A DNA stretch of 64,000 bases from Symbiodinium natans. Its lineage: Eukaryota > Sar > Dinophyceae > Suessiales > Symbiodiniaceae. How positions within the stretch are numbered: position 1 is the first letter of the stretch; each line of letters begins with the position of its first letter. The stretch spans positions 587,797 to 651,796 of the forward strand of contig CAJNDS010001746.1 of assembly GCA_905221605.1 (NCBI GenBank), written 5' to 3'. This document shows, one piece after another, positions 30,157 to 41,584 of this stretch. A model generated the notes under the pieces. The model was given only the letters and a program-made list of their open reading frames with translations, had not been told where the DNA came from and did no database searches. The translations under genes and the position numbers were made by a program.

Positions 30157-31384
30157 ACAAAGGCTGGGCAGAATGGGGCCTGCTGCAGCTTCTGGTTGGC
30201 TTGATTCTCTGGAGCGCCCGCCGCTGAGGTGTCTCAGCAGGCGCCGATTGTTGGCAGATCAACTGCGAACTGTATACGGCGAAAATCGAATTTGCAGCTG
30301 GGTCTAGCATTGGGCACCGAACTTCAGCTCGGCACCACGCGCAAATGTCGGATTTCCTGGGCTCCACCCGGCATGAACCACGGAAATGCCAAGTCGGGGA
30401 GCCGCTGCCCACCCTTCTCGCACGCGCTGATGAAAGGGTTGCAGCTTGCGAACGCCAAGTCATCTGCCTGTCCTGAGTCGCTTCACTTCTCGGTCGCAAC
30501 GACAGACTGGTCTTGATGTAGGATCTACATTTCTTCGAACTGGTAATTTAGTCTACTATTGATACTAAACTCACTTTTCGTTGCTTTGACAGTTTAACAA
30601 ATCTGAGCTACGCCGTGCCACCAATTGCGTTTACAGCGAACACTGGCCGTTTGCCCTCTGGACCCCTGGAGGTGTTTGCCCCGAACCATACAAAAATAGG
30701 CCTACAGGTAGCTCAGACAAACTCAAACAAACTCACTACAAAGTGCGTTGCTGCGAACGCTGCAAGATTCAAGAATGCAGGAGTAAAGCCGGCTAGTAAT
30801 TGATACGAACTTCTGATAAGAACGAGACTGTCGGTGGTACCATACTCATTAAATGTACGTATGTATGTATATTTATGTATATGTGTAGATATATAATATA
30901 GAAAGAAAACACAGAGAGATGAGATTGCTTTGTTTAACAACGTTGACAAACTGGTTGGCTGTTTGAACGAAGCTGCCACAGGGGTGGGGGTTTTGGATTT
31001 AGGGGGCTTAAAGTGGTTGCCACACGGTATCTTCGGAAGGCAACGTCTGCACACAGCGCATGGAGATTTCCACCTGCGGCAACTCAGCCGGTGCGTGTGT
31101 ACGTCCGGGGACTGTTGTAGGGTTGGCAAGTACCTTGGTGCACGTGGAAACTGAGGTCGGGTGTGGCACTTCGCGCAGGCTGATCAGGAATTCAGGCACT
31201 TTCCCGAGTCTGAGAAGTCACGGTGGCTCCTTCGTTGGCGCGTGACGTCATGGAACACTGGCAGCACGGATCCGGCGCTGTCACCGCAGTTTGTTTGCCA
31301 TCACTCGTAACGGCATGCCGAAAATCCAGGCAACAGCAGGCGCCGGGATCTTGAGCCCGCGGAAGTCGCTCCATCTCACATCAG
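30157..31384. other. No supported gene; TATG-type simple repeat at 30853-30900
   Basis: GTACGTATGTATGTATATTT is followed by TATGTGTAGATATATAATAT. The remainder holds only short frames. Exon-like pieces near 31020-31150 lack any supporting feature. Confidence 0.4.
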
Positions 31385-31690
31385 CAAACGACGCCTGGGA
31401 CTGGAAGAGGAATGCCATGAAGCTGCTGAGATTTTGCATCGGGTCGATGAGCGCCGCCCAACGACAGGAAGGTGTATCTTTGTTGACGACGATGCTGTGT
31501 CTCGAGACAAATGCCTGGCGCCAGCAGTGCGTCATCTCCAAGTTGGACCTCCTCTGGCTGATGCTCAACCGTCGAAGACGCATGCAGATGCAAAGCGTCA
31601 GCTGAAGCAGCTGTGCCGCCCTGCTTCAGTGAGAGAGGTTGCGCGTCGCTCACTTGAAGCGGTGCTGTGTCGGCTGTGTCATTGCTAACT
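31385..31690 (+). pseudogene. Frameshifted relative of the 41734-42327 frame
   Basis: The frame from 31385 reads IGSMSAAQRQEGVSLLTTML, then CVISKLDLLWL. This aligns with RALTRSQRQKWVSFLVRLLQ and LIDRLKLLWR at 42098-42193. Similarity then continues in a different phase (ADAQPSKTHADAKRQLKQL against ADDDPSRSYAEADQQLKVL), so a frameshift lies near 31555-31565. The second phase stays open to TAA at 31686-31688. Two homologous loci about 10.5 kb apart indicate a duplicated gene family, and this copy is broken or its exon boundary falls at the shift. Confidence 0.6.
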
Positions 31691-32656
31691 TCAGATGACC
31701 CCGACATCCCAGACGAAAAAGCTTGGGTGGGTGCAAGCTGGGGGGCCCTAGCGGGGGGCTGGGGAGGAGCCCGAAGCTTTGCCCCAAAATGTCAGCCCGC
31801 AAGCCCTTACAAGCCAAAGCTGCCAGGCTCAGCCCAGGCCACATCCTCTGCCACAAAATGCCATAAACACTCGGCTCAAAGACGTGGTAACAACAGCTGA
31901 GCTTCGACACAGGCCTAGGGCTGCTTCTGTTTCGTATCCCGAGAGGAACTGGTTTGAATTCGAGTGGCTATGGGCATGGTGGCTGTGTGATAGGGAACAA
32001 ATGAACAAATGGCGGTTCCCAAGTAGAAGCCTTCGCCTTGCCCATGGCGTGCTGCTGTCCCAGGTGCAGGTGGAGGGGTTCCATGGGGTTCAATAATGGT
32101 CAAATAATGGTCATATAGGTTCCCTCGCTGAGCTCAAGGGTCTTGCAGAGTTGAGCAGCCTTCCGCGACGGCACAGTGCCTTGCCGCCCAGGTGGCGACC
32201 CGGCCAAGCCGCGCAAACAGCGCAGGGCACTCCTCCAAGCGGAACGCCGCGGATGTTTTGGGTTGCGCGTCTAGCTATTCCCGACGTCCAGGAAGGATGC
32301 TTGAAAACTTGCGGGGCCTGTATGTTGTGCAAAGTTGTAGAGCAGATCCAACGTGCATGCTTGCATATACTAGACATGCAGTGGATCTTCTCGGATTTCG
32401 ACTTACGGCAGAGCATGGTGCTCCTGCCTTGTTGTCCCACGCTGGCACGTCACCGGTGCAGGCTTGGTTCCAGTGGCTCGCCCCCGGCCCTAGCAGGCCG
32501 AGCGGGGGCGGAGGGGGGGTGGGGGGTTGGCGGGGGTTGAACAAGCCTTGTACTGTAACATCTTAAAATATTTTCACATGCTGTAGTTTTGGGTGTTAAT
32601 TATTTTGCGGCGATTGTGCGCTGTTGGGAGTTTTCCCTCCCGGTTTCTTGCGAGTT
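31691..32656. other. No supported gene
   Basis: Frames on both strands are short and unlike known proteins. A GGGGGCGGAGGGGGGGTGGG run lies near 32504. Confidence 0.4.
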
Positions 32657-33070
32657 TCAGAACGTTCTGGGCAAGGTCGTTGCGATTGTTTCGGCACGCA
32701 AGGTACCCAAGCTTCGTCCAATCGGTCCTGTCCATGGGATGTTGGCATCCTCATACCCCACTAGTTTAAAATTGTCCCAACAGGAGATGCTTTCCAAAAG
32801 CCGTGCTTGCCTGAATGCCTGGACACCCTGTGACTTGAGGCCGTCGAAAATGTTTGCGTTTCGGACCGAGGGCTTCGGATTCAACACCTTTGCATCCCAA
32901 GCTTCTGCCAAGATGCAGAGCTCCGGAAGTCTGTCAGGCAGCAACAACTGCGCCGCCTGCTCCTTCGCTGCATGCAGTATGACCGTCATCAACGCGTTAT
33001 TGGGAAAAGATGCGTGGCAACCAAATCGCGGTAGGACTCGGGGCGCAACATTAGACTTTGAGAATGTCAC
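32657..33070 (-). CDS. Possible minus-strand exon, unknown product
   Basis: The minus frame reads LPDRLPELCILAEAWDAKVL and SVRNANIFDGLKSQGVQAFR and ends LPRTF plus stop at 32657. It extends upstream as far as 33322. The + strand is also open over 32589-33074, so the strand is uncertain. The minus reading was preferred for its more ordinary composition and balance of charged residues. No family recognised. Confidence 0.35.
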   Translation of the reverse strand: MTFSKSNVAPRVLPRFGCHASFPNNALMTVILHAAKEQAAQLLLPDRLPELCILAEAWDAKVLNPKPSVRNANIFDGLKSQGVQAFRQARLLESISCWDNFKLVGYEDANIPWTGPIGRSLGTLRAETIATTLPRTF

Positions 33071-33381
33071 TTGAGATGCCGGGTTGAGGTTGCAGGTTGT
33101 GTGTGTGGGGGCCCCGCGGCGGGGTGGGGCTGATGCGGGGGAGGCATAGTCTGCAAGTACTGCGTAGAGTCCAGAAACTGCCTCCTCTGAATCCCGAAAG
33201 CGCAAGGTCTCTCTAAACCCTGCCCTGAACCCTAAATCCTCACACAGATGCGGCTTCAACCGATAGCTCTTCATTTTTGCGCCTGGTCCAGTGTAAATGT
33301 TCAGCCAACTTTGAAGTCCCAAGGGTTCAGTGCGCCCCCATAAGCTGTTGTGACCAGGCCGTTGCAGAGCGGTGGCCCTGG

Positions 33382-33852
33382 ATGCTGCCAGGACACCTGA
33401 CGGTGGAGGGTTGCCAAGCGAAGAAGCGCCTACGGCGGAAGTCGATGGTAGTAAGGATCTGCTAGGGAAAAGCTTGGTTAGGGACCGTGGTGAGGTTCGA
33501 GCTTCCAGGACCGGATATCATTGCAAGGCAGGAATGAAGCGAAGCTGGGCAGACTTCCAGACCATCATGGGGTTTCAAGTTGCGGCCCAGAAGAAACCGA
33601 GATCCACGGGGCATGTCGCCCTTGCTGGAGGGTGCTTCAGCTTCTGAGCAGGACCTGGCAGCCCGTACGCCTACGGCCGGCCTTCCCAACGGAAAGCAGC
33701 CTGGATGCAAAAAGATGGTGATCCTCGATATTTGCCTCTCAGCCGCGTTGCACCGCTCGAGCTGCAGTACTGGGACGTGTGGCGGATATTGGCGGATCTT
33801 TCCTGCCAAACCCTGAACTGGACCCTCCCTCCCTCCCTCACTCTCCCTCCCC

Positions 33853-33904
<52 letters not shown>

Positions 33905-34160
33905 TTGACAGGCGCTCAGGAACTGCCATGCCTGAAGCGGACCCTAAACCCATCAACCCACAGGCCCCTGAAGCCAATGAAGAGGCTTGACTTTCCGATT
34001 GCTCAGGCCAGCTTTTACACTTCCGACAACCCCGACTGCCCGTGCCTCGCTTAGAGTCCAGTCAGCACTGCCAGTCTGCGTTGCCAGTGTCTTCTTGCGT
34101 TTCGAAAGTTGTCAAAGCGGGGGCCAGTGGGGGAGAAGGAGGTCAAGATCTGGCACGGCT
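33382..34160 (+). CDS. Possible exons of an unknown gene
   Basis: Protein-like pieces lie near 33382 (AVAERWPWMLPGHLTVE after an AG|G site), 33775 (QYWDVWRILADLSCQT), 33900-34050 (PMKRLDFPIAQASFYTSDNP) and 34140 (VKIWHGFNLKRTSYNEL). They could be exons of one gene, but phases were not resolved. A (TC)n run at 33846-33906 precedes the third, as before several TTLL acceptors. Confidence 0.3.
33846..33906. repeat. (TC)n microsatellite
   Basis: CTCTCTCTCTCTTTCTCTCT and further TC units end just before a GACAG acceptor-like site. It is probably an extended polypyrimidine tract. Confidence 0.9.
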
Positions 34161-34581
34161 TCAACTTAAAAAGGACAAGCTACAACGAGCTCTGCCGAGT
34201 GCCGGGTTTGAGGCCCGAGGGCACGTTTCGATCGCGCTTCGCGATGATGCCCGCTGAGACACGGAGGGGTTGTGGGTTTTGTGGACAAGACTGCAGCATT
34301 TTTGAACCCTGGCGGTGATGATTTGTTCGCTGCTATCTGGCACGTTGGGGAACCGTGTGTGATTTCAGTTATAGTCCCAAAGGGGTGCCCGGGCGCTCTC
34401 TTGGGCTCTCTCAGGTTCTGTAGAGGATGTGTCGTCCCGTTAACTGAAGTCAGCTGCACCAGGCACGGCTTTTGCTCCGGGGCTCCTTGGACTGCACGGA
34501 AGGCTGCTGGGGGCTGAAGGAGGTGTAGGTGTTTTTGGGGTGTTGATGTCTTTCATGCTCGGATGATGAGGTGGTGGAGTC

Positions 34582-35003
34582 AGCCTCTGCGTTGGGCGTA
34601 CGTTGGCGTTGCTGAAGCCGAGGCACCAACGCGGCCGAGGAAGTGCGAACACTGCGTCCGCTGCCGCCACTGGGCGGGCCCCGGCCGTTTCCCTGCGCGG
34701 TGATGCTGTGCACGAGGCCTGAACAGCGCGCTGACGATATGCTTTCAACGTTTGGCGGTCTCTGTGAACAATGCCGTAGTGAGAGGAGTGCCGAAAAGTT
34801 TGATGGTAGCCTGGTGACATATACATTGATCTTGTGCGTTCTGTGTGAGCATTGAGAGGGAATGTTCTGCGCGGACGAAGGGGGTCCCGCACCAGAACAG
34901 CTCCCAAACCGCACCCCTCCGCTTTATGTTTGGGATGCACGTAGTGCTGGGGTCCATGCTTGGAGCTTTTTTTTGGGGGCGGAAGAAGAAGCCGTTCTTT
35001 CCT
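34582..35003. repeat. Diverged direct duplication, copy A
   Basis: Shares order and wording with 36543-37001: GCCTCTGCGTTGG, GTTGGCGTTGCTGAAGCCGA, GGCACCA, CGATG or CGATATGCTTTCAACG, CCCGCACCAGA and a T-run followed by GGGGCGGAAGA. Divergence is substantial, with indels. No gene is supported in it. Confidence 0.75.
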
Positions 35004-35387
35004 TGTCAGTTGCCAGCACGTGCAGAGTGCACTCTACTGGAAAGGGATTCGCGCGTCAGCCTCCGTGAGGAATGTTCATCCATCGAATCATCGAAAGAAG
35101 CCATGCTCTCAAAAGAGACGAATGAGAATGTCTCAGCCATACCTTCCGTCCTAGCCCTTCACATGACAGCGCCAGCTCTGCAGCTCTACCAGACTTCGGG
35201 GGTTACCTTCGGGGCCCGGCTGGGCCCGGCGCATGGCATCCCAGTCTTTCTCTCGAGGGCATTTGGGGAGGCGCTTGCCTGACCAGGACATGGGAATCCT
35301 AGAAAAATGATGCGATCTTCACACCCCAAACGCTCGACAGCCCCAACTCCGAACCGTTTGGAACGTAAGCTCCCTCTGCCTCCTGAG

Positions 35388-35441
35388 GCGGCGAGCCTCG
35401 AGGATTTCGAGCCGTGGATGGCAGGGCTCCTTCAGCCGCTT
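35388..35441 (+). CDS. 54-nt exon, copy A (EPWMAGLLQPL)
   Basis: Bounded by CCTGAG|GCG at the acceptor and CTT|GCC at the donor, the same AG|G and GC pattern as the TTLL gene. It reads AASLEDFEPWMAGLLQPL, exactly 18 codons in phase 0. A near-identical exon with the same boundaries lies at 39295-39348. The parent gene is unknown. Confidence 0.6.
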
Positions 35442-36119
35442 GCCTCTTAGAGCGCCTTTTGAGGGAGCGGGGGGGGGGAGGGGGAGAGGTGTTAGGATCT
35501 TCCCGGGTTACTCAAGGCCTCTTTGCCAATATTGGCGGGGGGAGGGGGGGATGCTGTATTGTTTATGGTTAGTCCGAACTTCAAACTTCCAAGCTTATAT
35601 TCTGCAGTGGCCCCATTGCCGCTTGGCCTGCTCACACAGCTGGCAGCACTTGCCTGCGTGATGGGCTTGTTGGGTAGGTTGTAACTGCGTAAGTGCACGA
35701 ACGTGTATCGAAGGCACACCGCGCGGGAGGGTGCCATGGAGGCTTTTGCCGGCCAGGCCTGAACGACCGAAGCGCTGTGGACAGTCACGAGGTGAATCTG
35801 AGATGTTGGGATGCGCAAGATGACACCCCCCCCCCCAAAAAAAAAGAGAGGCAACAGCATGAGGCCCAAACAACAACAATCTCCACCCAGTCCTTGTAAG
35901 ATGCGCATGCGTAGCCACTGGTGTGAGGTGCACGACCTGCAGCCCGAACTAGTCACGCCCAAAGCACCTGTGCTGCATTGGCAGTTCGTGCAGTGGATAT
36001 TTGTTCAGTCTGTCAATGCTAGCAGAACATGCTGTTGGAGTTCAGAGCCCCGGCTTCACTCAGGCATCGGTGCGCCCGAACCCGCCGCTTGGTAATACCT
36101 TGGTGACTCACCAGATACT

Positions 36120-36542
36120 AGCGTAGCGGCGTAGCATCGCGGCGCTCAGCTCGCTAGAGTCCCAGCACGCCACAGGTTCCTGGAAGCAACACCGTCCACC
36201 GAATGCCCTGAGGAGGCTGGCAGTGGGTGCCATCTCACATCATCTCAGCTGTCCGTCGCCGTCTCGTGCTGCAGGATTGCCAAAGCGACATTGCCACCGT
36301 GGCCGAGGCGACGAAAGCGAACCGCGCTTCGGGCTTCGAAAAATATCGGCATTGTTCGGCATAGTTCGGAAATTGCTTCGGAGGTCTGCGCCGGTGCAGA
36401 AGGCAGTGGAGAAGACTTCCAAGTTTGGAAGCTGGACAGCGGTCTCGACTGCTTGCCTCCGGAGCTGCTCGCTTAGCAAAGCACACCCTGACTTGGGTTG
36501 CCCAAGGTGTGCTGAAGGATTGTCCTTGCTCCTTACTGATAC
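36120..36542. other. No supported gene
   Basis: Open frames exist on both strands. The + frame has RFGLRKISALFGIVRKLLRR. Nothing ties it to a family. Confidence 0.35.
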
Positions 36543-37001
36543 AGCCTCTGCGTTGGCGCATGTTGGCGTTGCTGAAGCCGAGGCACCAGCACGTACAAGG
36601 AAGAGTCAGCACGGCGTCAACAGCCGCCACTGCGCGGGACCTGGACATGTGGCCTCGTGACGATGCTTTGCAGCAGGCCGATGGGATAGATGCTTTCAAC
36701 GTGTAGCAGTTTCGGTGAACACGCAGTATTGCCACGAATGCTAACTGCTGCTGATCGCGTGGTGCCGGCAACATTCACATACGTTCGTCTTATGCGTAAC
36801 GCGTGTGCATTGAGGAGACTTTATTCTGCACAGGCGAAGCGGCCCCCGCACCAGATCCCACTCCCTGAACCGAAGTCCCATACCCACGCCTTAGACAGGC
36901 CCGCTTGCGGTTCAAGGGATCCACTGTGAGGGTGTAAGATAGAGATGCGCAGGCGTCCATGCCTGGAACAGTTTTTTTGGGGCGGAAGACCGTTCTCACC
37001 T
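36543..37001. repeat. Diverged direct duplication, copy B
   Basis: Partner of 34582-35003, about 2 kb downstream. Together with the repeated 54-nt exon it points to tandem duplication of a block in the 34-39 kb interval. Confidence 0.75.
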
Positions 37002-37018
37002 CTCTTGGAATTACTACG

Positions 37019-37225
37019 TCCCTGTCACCCACACCATCTACCTCTTCATCTGGGACCCTATCTCTAGCTCCTGTTAATGGTTAGCCTGAACTCAAAGACC
37101 CACACAGTTCATGCTTCTCTCCCTGTCACCCACACCATCTACCTCTTGGATCTAGTATTAACTCTGTGACAGACCATGAACTCGCGAACCCACCCTCGGG
37201 ACCCTATCTCTAGCTCCTGTTAACC
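37019..37225. repeat. Interleaved ~100-150 bp duplication
   Basis: CCTGTCACCCACACCATCTA plus CCTCTT occurs at 37021 and 37124. GGGACCCTATCTCTAGCTCC plus TGTTAA occurs at 37053 and 37198. Confidence 0.85.
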
Positions 37226-38572
37226 GTTCACATGACACCACACCTTACAAGGCGGTAACTACTGAATCACCCATACAATCATCACCTTAGAAACCAGGGC
37301 GCAATATTACATCCCATACTCAAGCCCTCAGCCCGTGCGCCCTGCTCCCTGTATTCCTCAACTGCTCAAAACTCTGGGGGGTCCTACGTGTTTTGAGACC
37401 CCAAACATTGAAGACCCCCCGCCCCTTCTGCACCCTGCATCCCTGACCTAAGCATCCCTGGTTCAAGGACGACAGAGCTCGAACACCGAGGCTGCAGATG
37501 CTGATCTCGCAACTGGAGCACGGCGTCTCGGAGTGCGAATGCTGGTTTGTGACCTTTTTTGGATATCGGTATGCAAGTATAGAGGTTTGGGGCTTACGCG
37601 GGCTGAATAGGTTTATGATCGTATATTATGGTCTGCAATCTGGCATCTCAAGACGGCTCACACATGGTCGCTCCGCGTCTTTGAAATGAGAAGAAACAGT
37701 ACTTGGCTTCTTGTCCGGCCAGCAAGCTGCGAGAGCTTCTTGAGAGCGTTTCCTTCTGCGATGACTCCGAGACAAGCGTGAAGCTTCCACAACAGTGGGC
37801 GTCTGAAAGCTAGGCAGTGCCTGCCTTGGAAATTCGGAACTGTAAGTGCTTGGAGTCGTGGCTGCAACCAAGCCGCAAGCCCCACCTTCCCAGACTCTTC
37901 CTCTTGCGTTCGAGACCTGAACAACAACCCTCCTGAATCCATCAAGGCTCTGGAATACACGCAGAAAAAGCCAGACAGTACACGCCCCAGTAAAACCTGC
38001 AAGGGGAATTTTAAATTTTCGGTCCATCCCTGGTAAGCCTGGCCCAGGCGTGTGTGGCCTCCAAGATGACTTGCAGTGGGAACGCCAGAAGCGGCAGGAG
38101 GCTTGAATGTCCACTTGAACCACATATAGCCACTTTTCACGATGGGCGAAGCCCAAACCCTAGAGACCCTAATGACAGTGCCACAGCCCAAAGCCCCAGA
38201 ATCCCAGCTTCCCAAGAGGCGGACGCCTGCTGCGAGAGTTTGAGCCCGGGCTTTCATGGAGGGTTGAGGGTCATCAGATGAAGGACGTATGAGCTCGGTG
38301 CTCAGGCTTTGGGGAAGGATCGGACGATGGTGCAGGGTATCAGAAAAGGCAAGGGATAAAGTGGAGGAGGAACGTAGGGGCAAGGAGGGCCGACTTTCTC
38401 CCGTCTCACCCGGAATGAACAGAGAGATTTCATGTCGTGTTCGTGATCAGTCCTGTGGCGATGATCGGCTCCTCGATCCTCCCAAGAACCTGCGATCTTT
38501 CTCACTTTCTCTCCTGCTGCAGACTGCACAGCTGCTGACCCCGCAATCGCGGGACATCCCAATCCAGCCCCA
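37226..38572. other. No firmly supported gene
   Basis: The minus strand is open over much of 37626-38383, and a C-rich stretch lies near 37400. No acceptor/donor pattern or domain was recognised. Confidence 0.35.
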
Positions 38573-38907
38573 AGTCGCTAAGGAACATCGAGCTTTCCAG
38601 CTTGAAACGCCTACTGCTCCAGACTTCCCGCGCTGCGCAAGATCTCGAAGCCCAGCCGCCCGACTGCAACAGCACAGGGGCCCCGCGGCCCGGTGGTCGG
38701 GCCTCTAGCTGTAGCATGTCCAGAACAGGACTTCTAGACGCCATCCCGCGTTCAAAGCCGTTGCCTTCAGTCTCTTCTTCGGCGCGGCGCGTGCTTGAGC
38801 GCTCAGGTGCGACCGCCTACAGCAGCTCAACGACGAGCTCAAGGCGGAGATCGCCTCGCAGCAAGAAGAGCGGCCTGGCCGACATGACCAGATATCCAAA
38901 ATGCAGG
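38573..38907 (+). CDS. Two coiled-coil-like exons, unknown protein
   Basis: From about 38576 the frame reads SLRNIELSSLKRLLLQTSRA then AQDLEAQ, a Leu/Arg/Glu-rich helix. From 38807, after CTCAG|GTGC, it reads CDRLQQLNDELKAEIASQQE then ERPGRHDQISKMQ, with a GC donor candidate at 38908. Both have heptad-like leucines. A further helix-like piece, MDELRLQQAASGS, begins at 39044. The 54-nt exon copy B lies just downstream and may belong to the same gene. Confidence 0.5.
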
Positions 38908-39294
38908 GCTTCTAAGGTTTAGGAGGGCAAGCTTCTCTTCATGTCTCCATGCCGCCTACGTCATGATCAGGTGGGGTGCGCATCGACTGTTTTCTTTTTT
39001 CACAGCTTTCTGAGTCTTTCGAGAGTCTTCCGAGCATGCGAGGATGGATGAACTACGGCTACAGCAGGCCGCTTCCGGGTCTGTAGATCCGAGTTCGTGC
39101 CTTGAGAGTGCAGGGATGGTGCCAGAGCACCTGGGGTCTCTCCACTCTGAAGACAAGATGCCGGGATCGATTTTCCATAAAGGGAGCGGTCCCAGCGGCA
39201 GCATGCCTCGCTTTCTTTCCGAGATGCAGGCATGTAGTACACCAAACACCTAGCACCCCGCGCAAGCCGAGACTAAGCTCCACTGACCCTTGAG

Positions 39295-39348
39295 GCGGCG
39301 AGCCTGGAGAATGTTGAGCCGTGGATGGCAGGGCTCCTTCAGCCGCTT
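39295..39348 (+). CDS. 54-nt exon, copy B (EPWMAGLLQPL)
   Basis: CTTGAG|GCG acceptor and CTT|GCC donor, 18 codons, AASLENVEPWMAGLLQPL. It differs from copy A (35388-35441) mainly at two residues (DF to NV). Conserved boundaries and mostly synonymous or conservative change argue that both copies are or were coding. Confidence 0.6.
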
Positions 39349-39377
39349 GCCGTTTCGAGAGTCTGGTTTTTTCTCTT

Positions 39378-39378
<1 letters not shown>

Positions 39379-39408
<30 letters not shown>
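39379..39408. repeat. Poly(G) tract of 30
   Basis: Thirty consecutive G, 30 bp beyond the 54-nt exon and therefore probably intronic. It is the longest G-run in the window. Confidence 0.97.
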
Positions 39409-39409
<1 letters not shown>

Positions 39410-39789
39410 GAAAGATGTCCTAGTGCTCAAAACCTGTGGCGGGGCGGCGAGGGGGCGTTGCTCGTAGGATGTTTTCAGGTTGCCCAAAGTCTTGCCGCCA
39501 GTAGCCTGCATGTTTTATGCTTACAAGGGGTGTGGCATAGTGTATTTCATCAGACAAGCCAGCTTTACACATGTTTTTTGGCCTAGCGGGACAGGCCGGC
39601 CCCCACCCCTAACAACGAAACCTTGGCATTATCATCCCCATAGCTACTGGCCGTCCGGTGTCAGGGCTAAGGGACCGAGGTGAACTTGACACCGTAAACC
39701 CCAGTCCTAGACCCTAGAGAGAAGATAGAAAGGAGAAGAGCAGATAAGAGAAACTCTAAACCCTAAGTTCAAGAAAAGCTGCACCCCTC

Positions 39790-40490
39790 TTGTTTTCTCT
39801 CTCGCTCTCTCTCCCTCTTTTCTTTCTTGCTCTTTCTTTCTTTCTACCTTTCTTTCTTTCCCTCCCCGCTTTTCAGGCTCCCAACCCACTGGTGCTCATG
39901 ATGTTGTTGCTCCCTCTCTGTCTCTCTCTTCTCTGTATGTTATTTGTCTTTATTTCTCTTTCTTTCTCTTTATTTCTCTGTATTTCTCTGTATTTCTCTT
40001 TCTTTCTCTTTCTTTCTCTTTCTTTCTCTTTCTTTCTCTTTCTTTCTCTTTCTTTCTCTTTCTTTCTCTTTCTTTCTCTTTCTTTCTCTTTCTTTCTCTG
40101 TATTTCTCTTTCTTTCTCTTTCTTTCTCTTTCTTTCTCTTTCTTTTTCTTTGTCATTCTTTGTTTCTTTCTTTCTTTCTGTCTATTTCCTTCCTCTCTAT
40201 CTTTCTTCCTGCCTTCCTTTCTTTCTTCCTTCCTTTCTTTCTTCCTTCCGTTCTTTCTTCCTTTTTTCCTTCCTTCCTTCCTTCCTTCCTTTCTTTCTTT
40301 CTTTCTGTCTCTCGCTCTCTCTCTCTCTCTCTCTCTTGCTCTCTTGCTCTCTTTCTCTGTTTTGTCTCTTTTGTCTCTTTTGTCTCTTTTGTCTCTGTTG
40401 TCTCTTTTGTCTCTTTTCTCTCTTTTCTCTCTTTTCTCTCTTTTTTCTGCCTTTTTGTCTCTTTCTGTCAATCTCTCAATCTCTTTCTTT
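39790..40490. repeat. 700-bp polypyrimidine (TTTC/CTTT) tract
   Basis: Ten-base TCTTTCTTTC-type units lie at about 39955-40150, then TTCC-rich, TC-rich and TTTTGTCTCT-type blocks. It is followed by alternating GTGCGCGCGC at 40505-40519. Long Phe/Ser/Leu or Lys/Arg/Glu frames over it follow from the repeat. Confidence 0.95.
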
Positions 40491-40519
40491 TGTGCGGGTG
40501 TTCGTGTGCGCGCGCGCGC

Positions 40520-41584
40520 TCCCGCGCCTGTATCCTGAGCATCAGTGGGGTGGCTCCGGGTAGCCTTGTACCCCTTACGCGCCTGAAGGGCATCATGGCT
40601 GCGAAACATCGAAGAGTATTACCCTCAGTGCCCTTGAGGGCCTCACTTTTCGGTGTTTCGCACGCATGGATCCCGCTGGGCACGCTGCTGCGCGTGCCAC
40701 GCTACCCGCTACCCTTGATTGACGTTGGAACCCATAGTAGTGCAGCACAGTATACCGCAGTGTACCATAGCATACTATCGACAGCTAAAGTATACATTCT
40801 ACAACTGCTGAAAATGCCTCGGATGCCCAGGATGGGTACATCGCAAGCCGGGCCGGGCGCTTCAGCCCAGACCGATCCCGCTACGTTTCAGCAGCTTGCC
40901 TGCATTCGCTGCACCTGGCATGTAGCATCATCGTGTACTGCGCAGCTACTGTGCAGCCCAGGTCGAAGGAGTCTCGGACGATAGCTTTCGGGGCGGACGT
41001 GGAGGTTGACCCTATGGCCCTATGGACCCGTGCGACCCCGCATCGCTCTTGTTGCAACTTGGCCGTATAAAACTCAGGCGCTTTGCGTATCTTTGCGTCC
41101 AGTGTGCAAGCAAGTCCTGAAAGTCCTGAGGCCGAACCTGCTGGAGTACCTTTCCGCCCCCTGCCTCTAAGAGATTGCAAGTGTAGCGGTTGGTGACCAG
41201 CTGTGCGGTGAAGGGAATATGAAAGAATTGAAGAATTTCAGAGCAGTTGACGGATCTGACAGAACCCCAGAGATGGGGGCCCGCCTGCACGTGCGCCCAA
41301 ATAGGTGGATGACATTTTGGAGTGGCGCCGGACATCCCAACAAACCAGACGTCCCAGGGCAGGGAGCTTGGTGCGCTTTTCTCAATGTGTTGCAACGTGC
41401 GTCGCATCGCGGGAAGACTAGTACCAGGACCATGCAATCGTTATCATCACAACCTGAGGTCCTGATGCAGCATCTGACCGAAATGGGCAGGTTGGACAGG
41501 TGCGGTAGGGTGTGGGTTCGTCCTGGAATGCTTCGGATTAGCACATTGCCTGGCCACTCGCGTCGTGTACCATGACTGCGCAGG
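40520..41584. other. Upstream of the 41.6-kb frame; uncertain
   Basis: Both strands are open over 41012-41575. The + frame includes GARLHVRPNRWMTFWSGAGH. The minus frame includes QQVRPQDFQDLLAHWTQRYA. Neither is supported by splice sites that join to neighbours. Confidence 0.35.

Noticed and set aside
39790-40984. Phe/Leu/Ser-rich frame of up to 346 codons resembling a membrane protein, and its Lys/Arg/Glu-rich reverse
   Set aside because: Composition follows from the TTTC/TTCC simple repeat. Hydrophobicity is an artefact.
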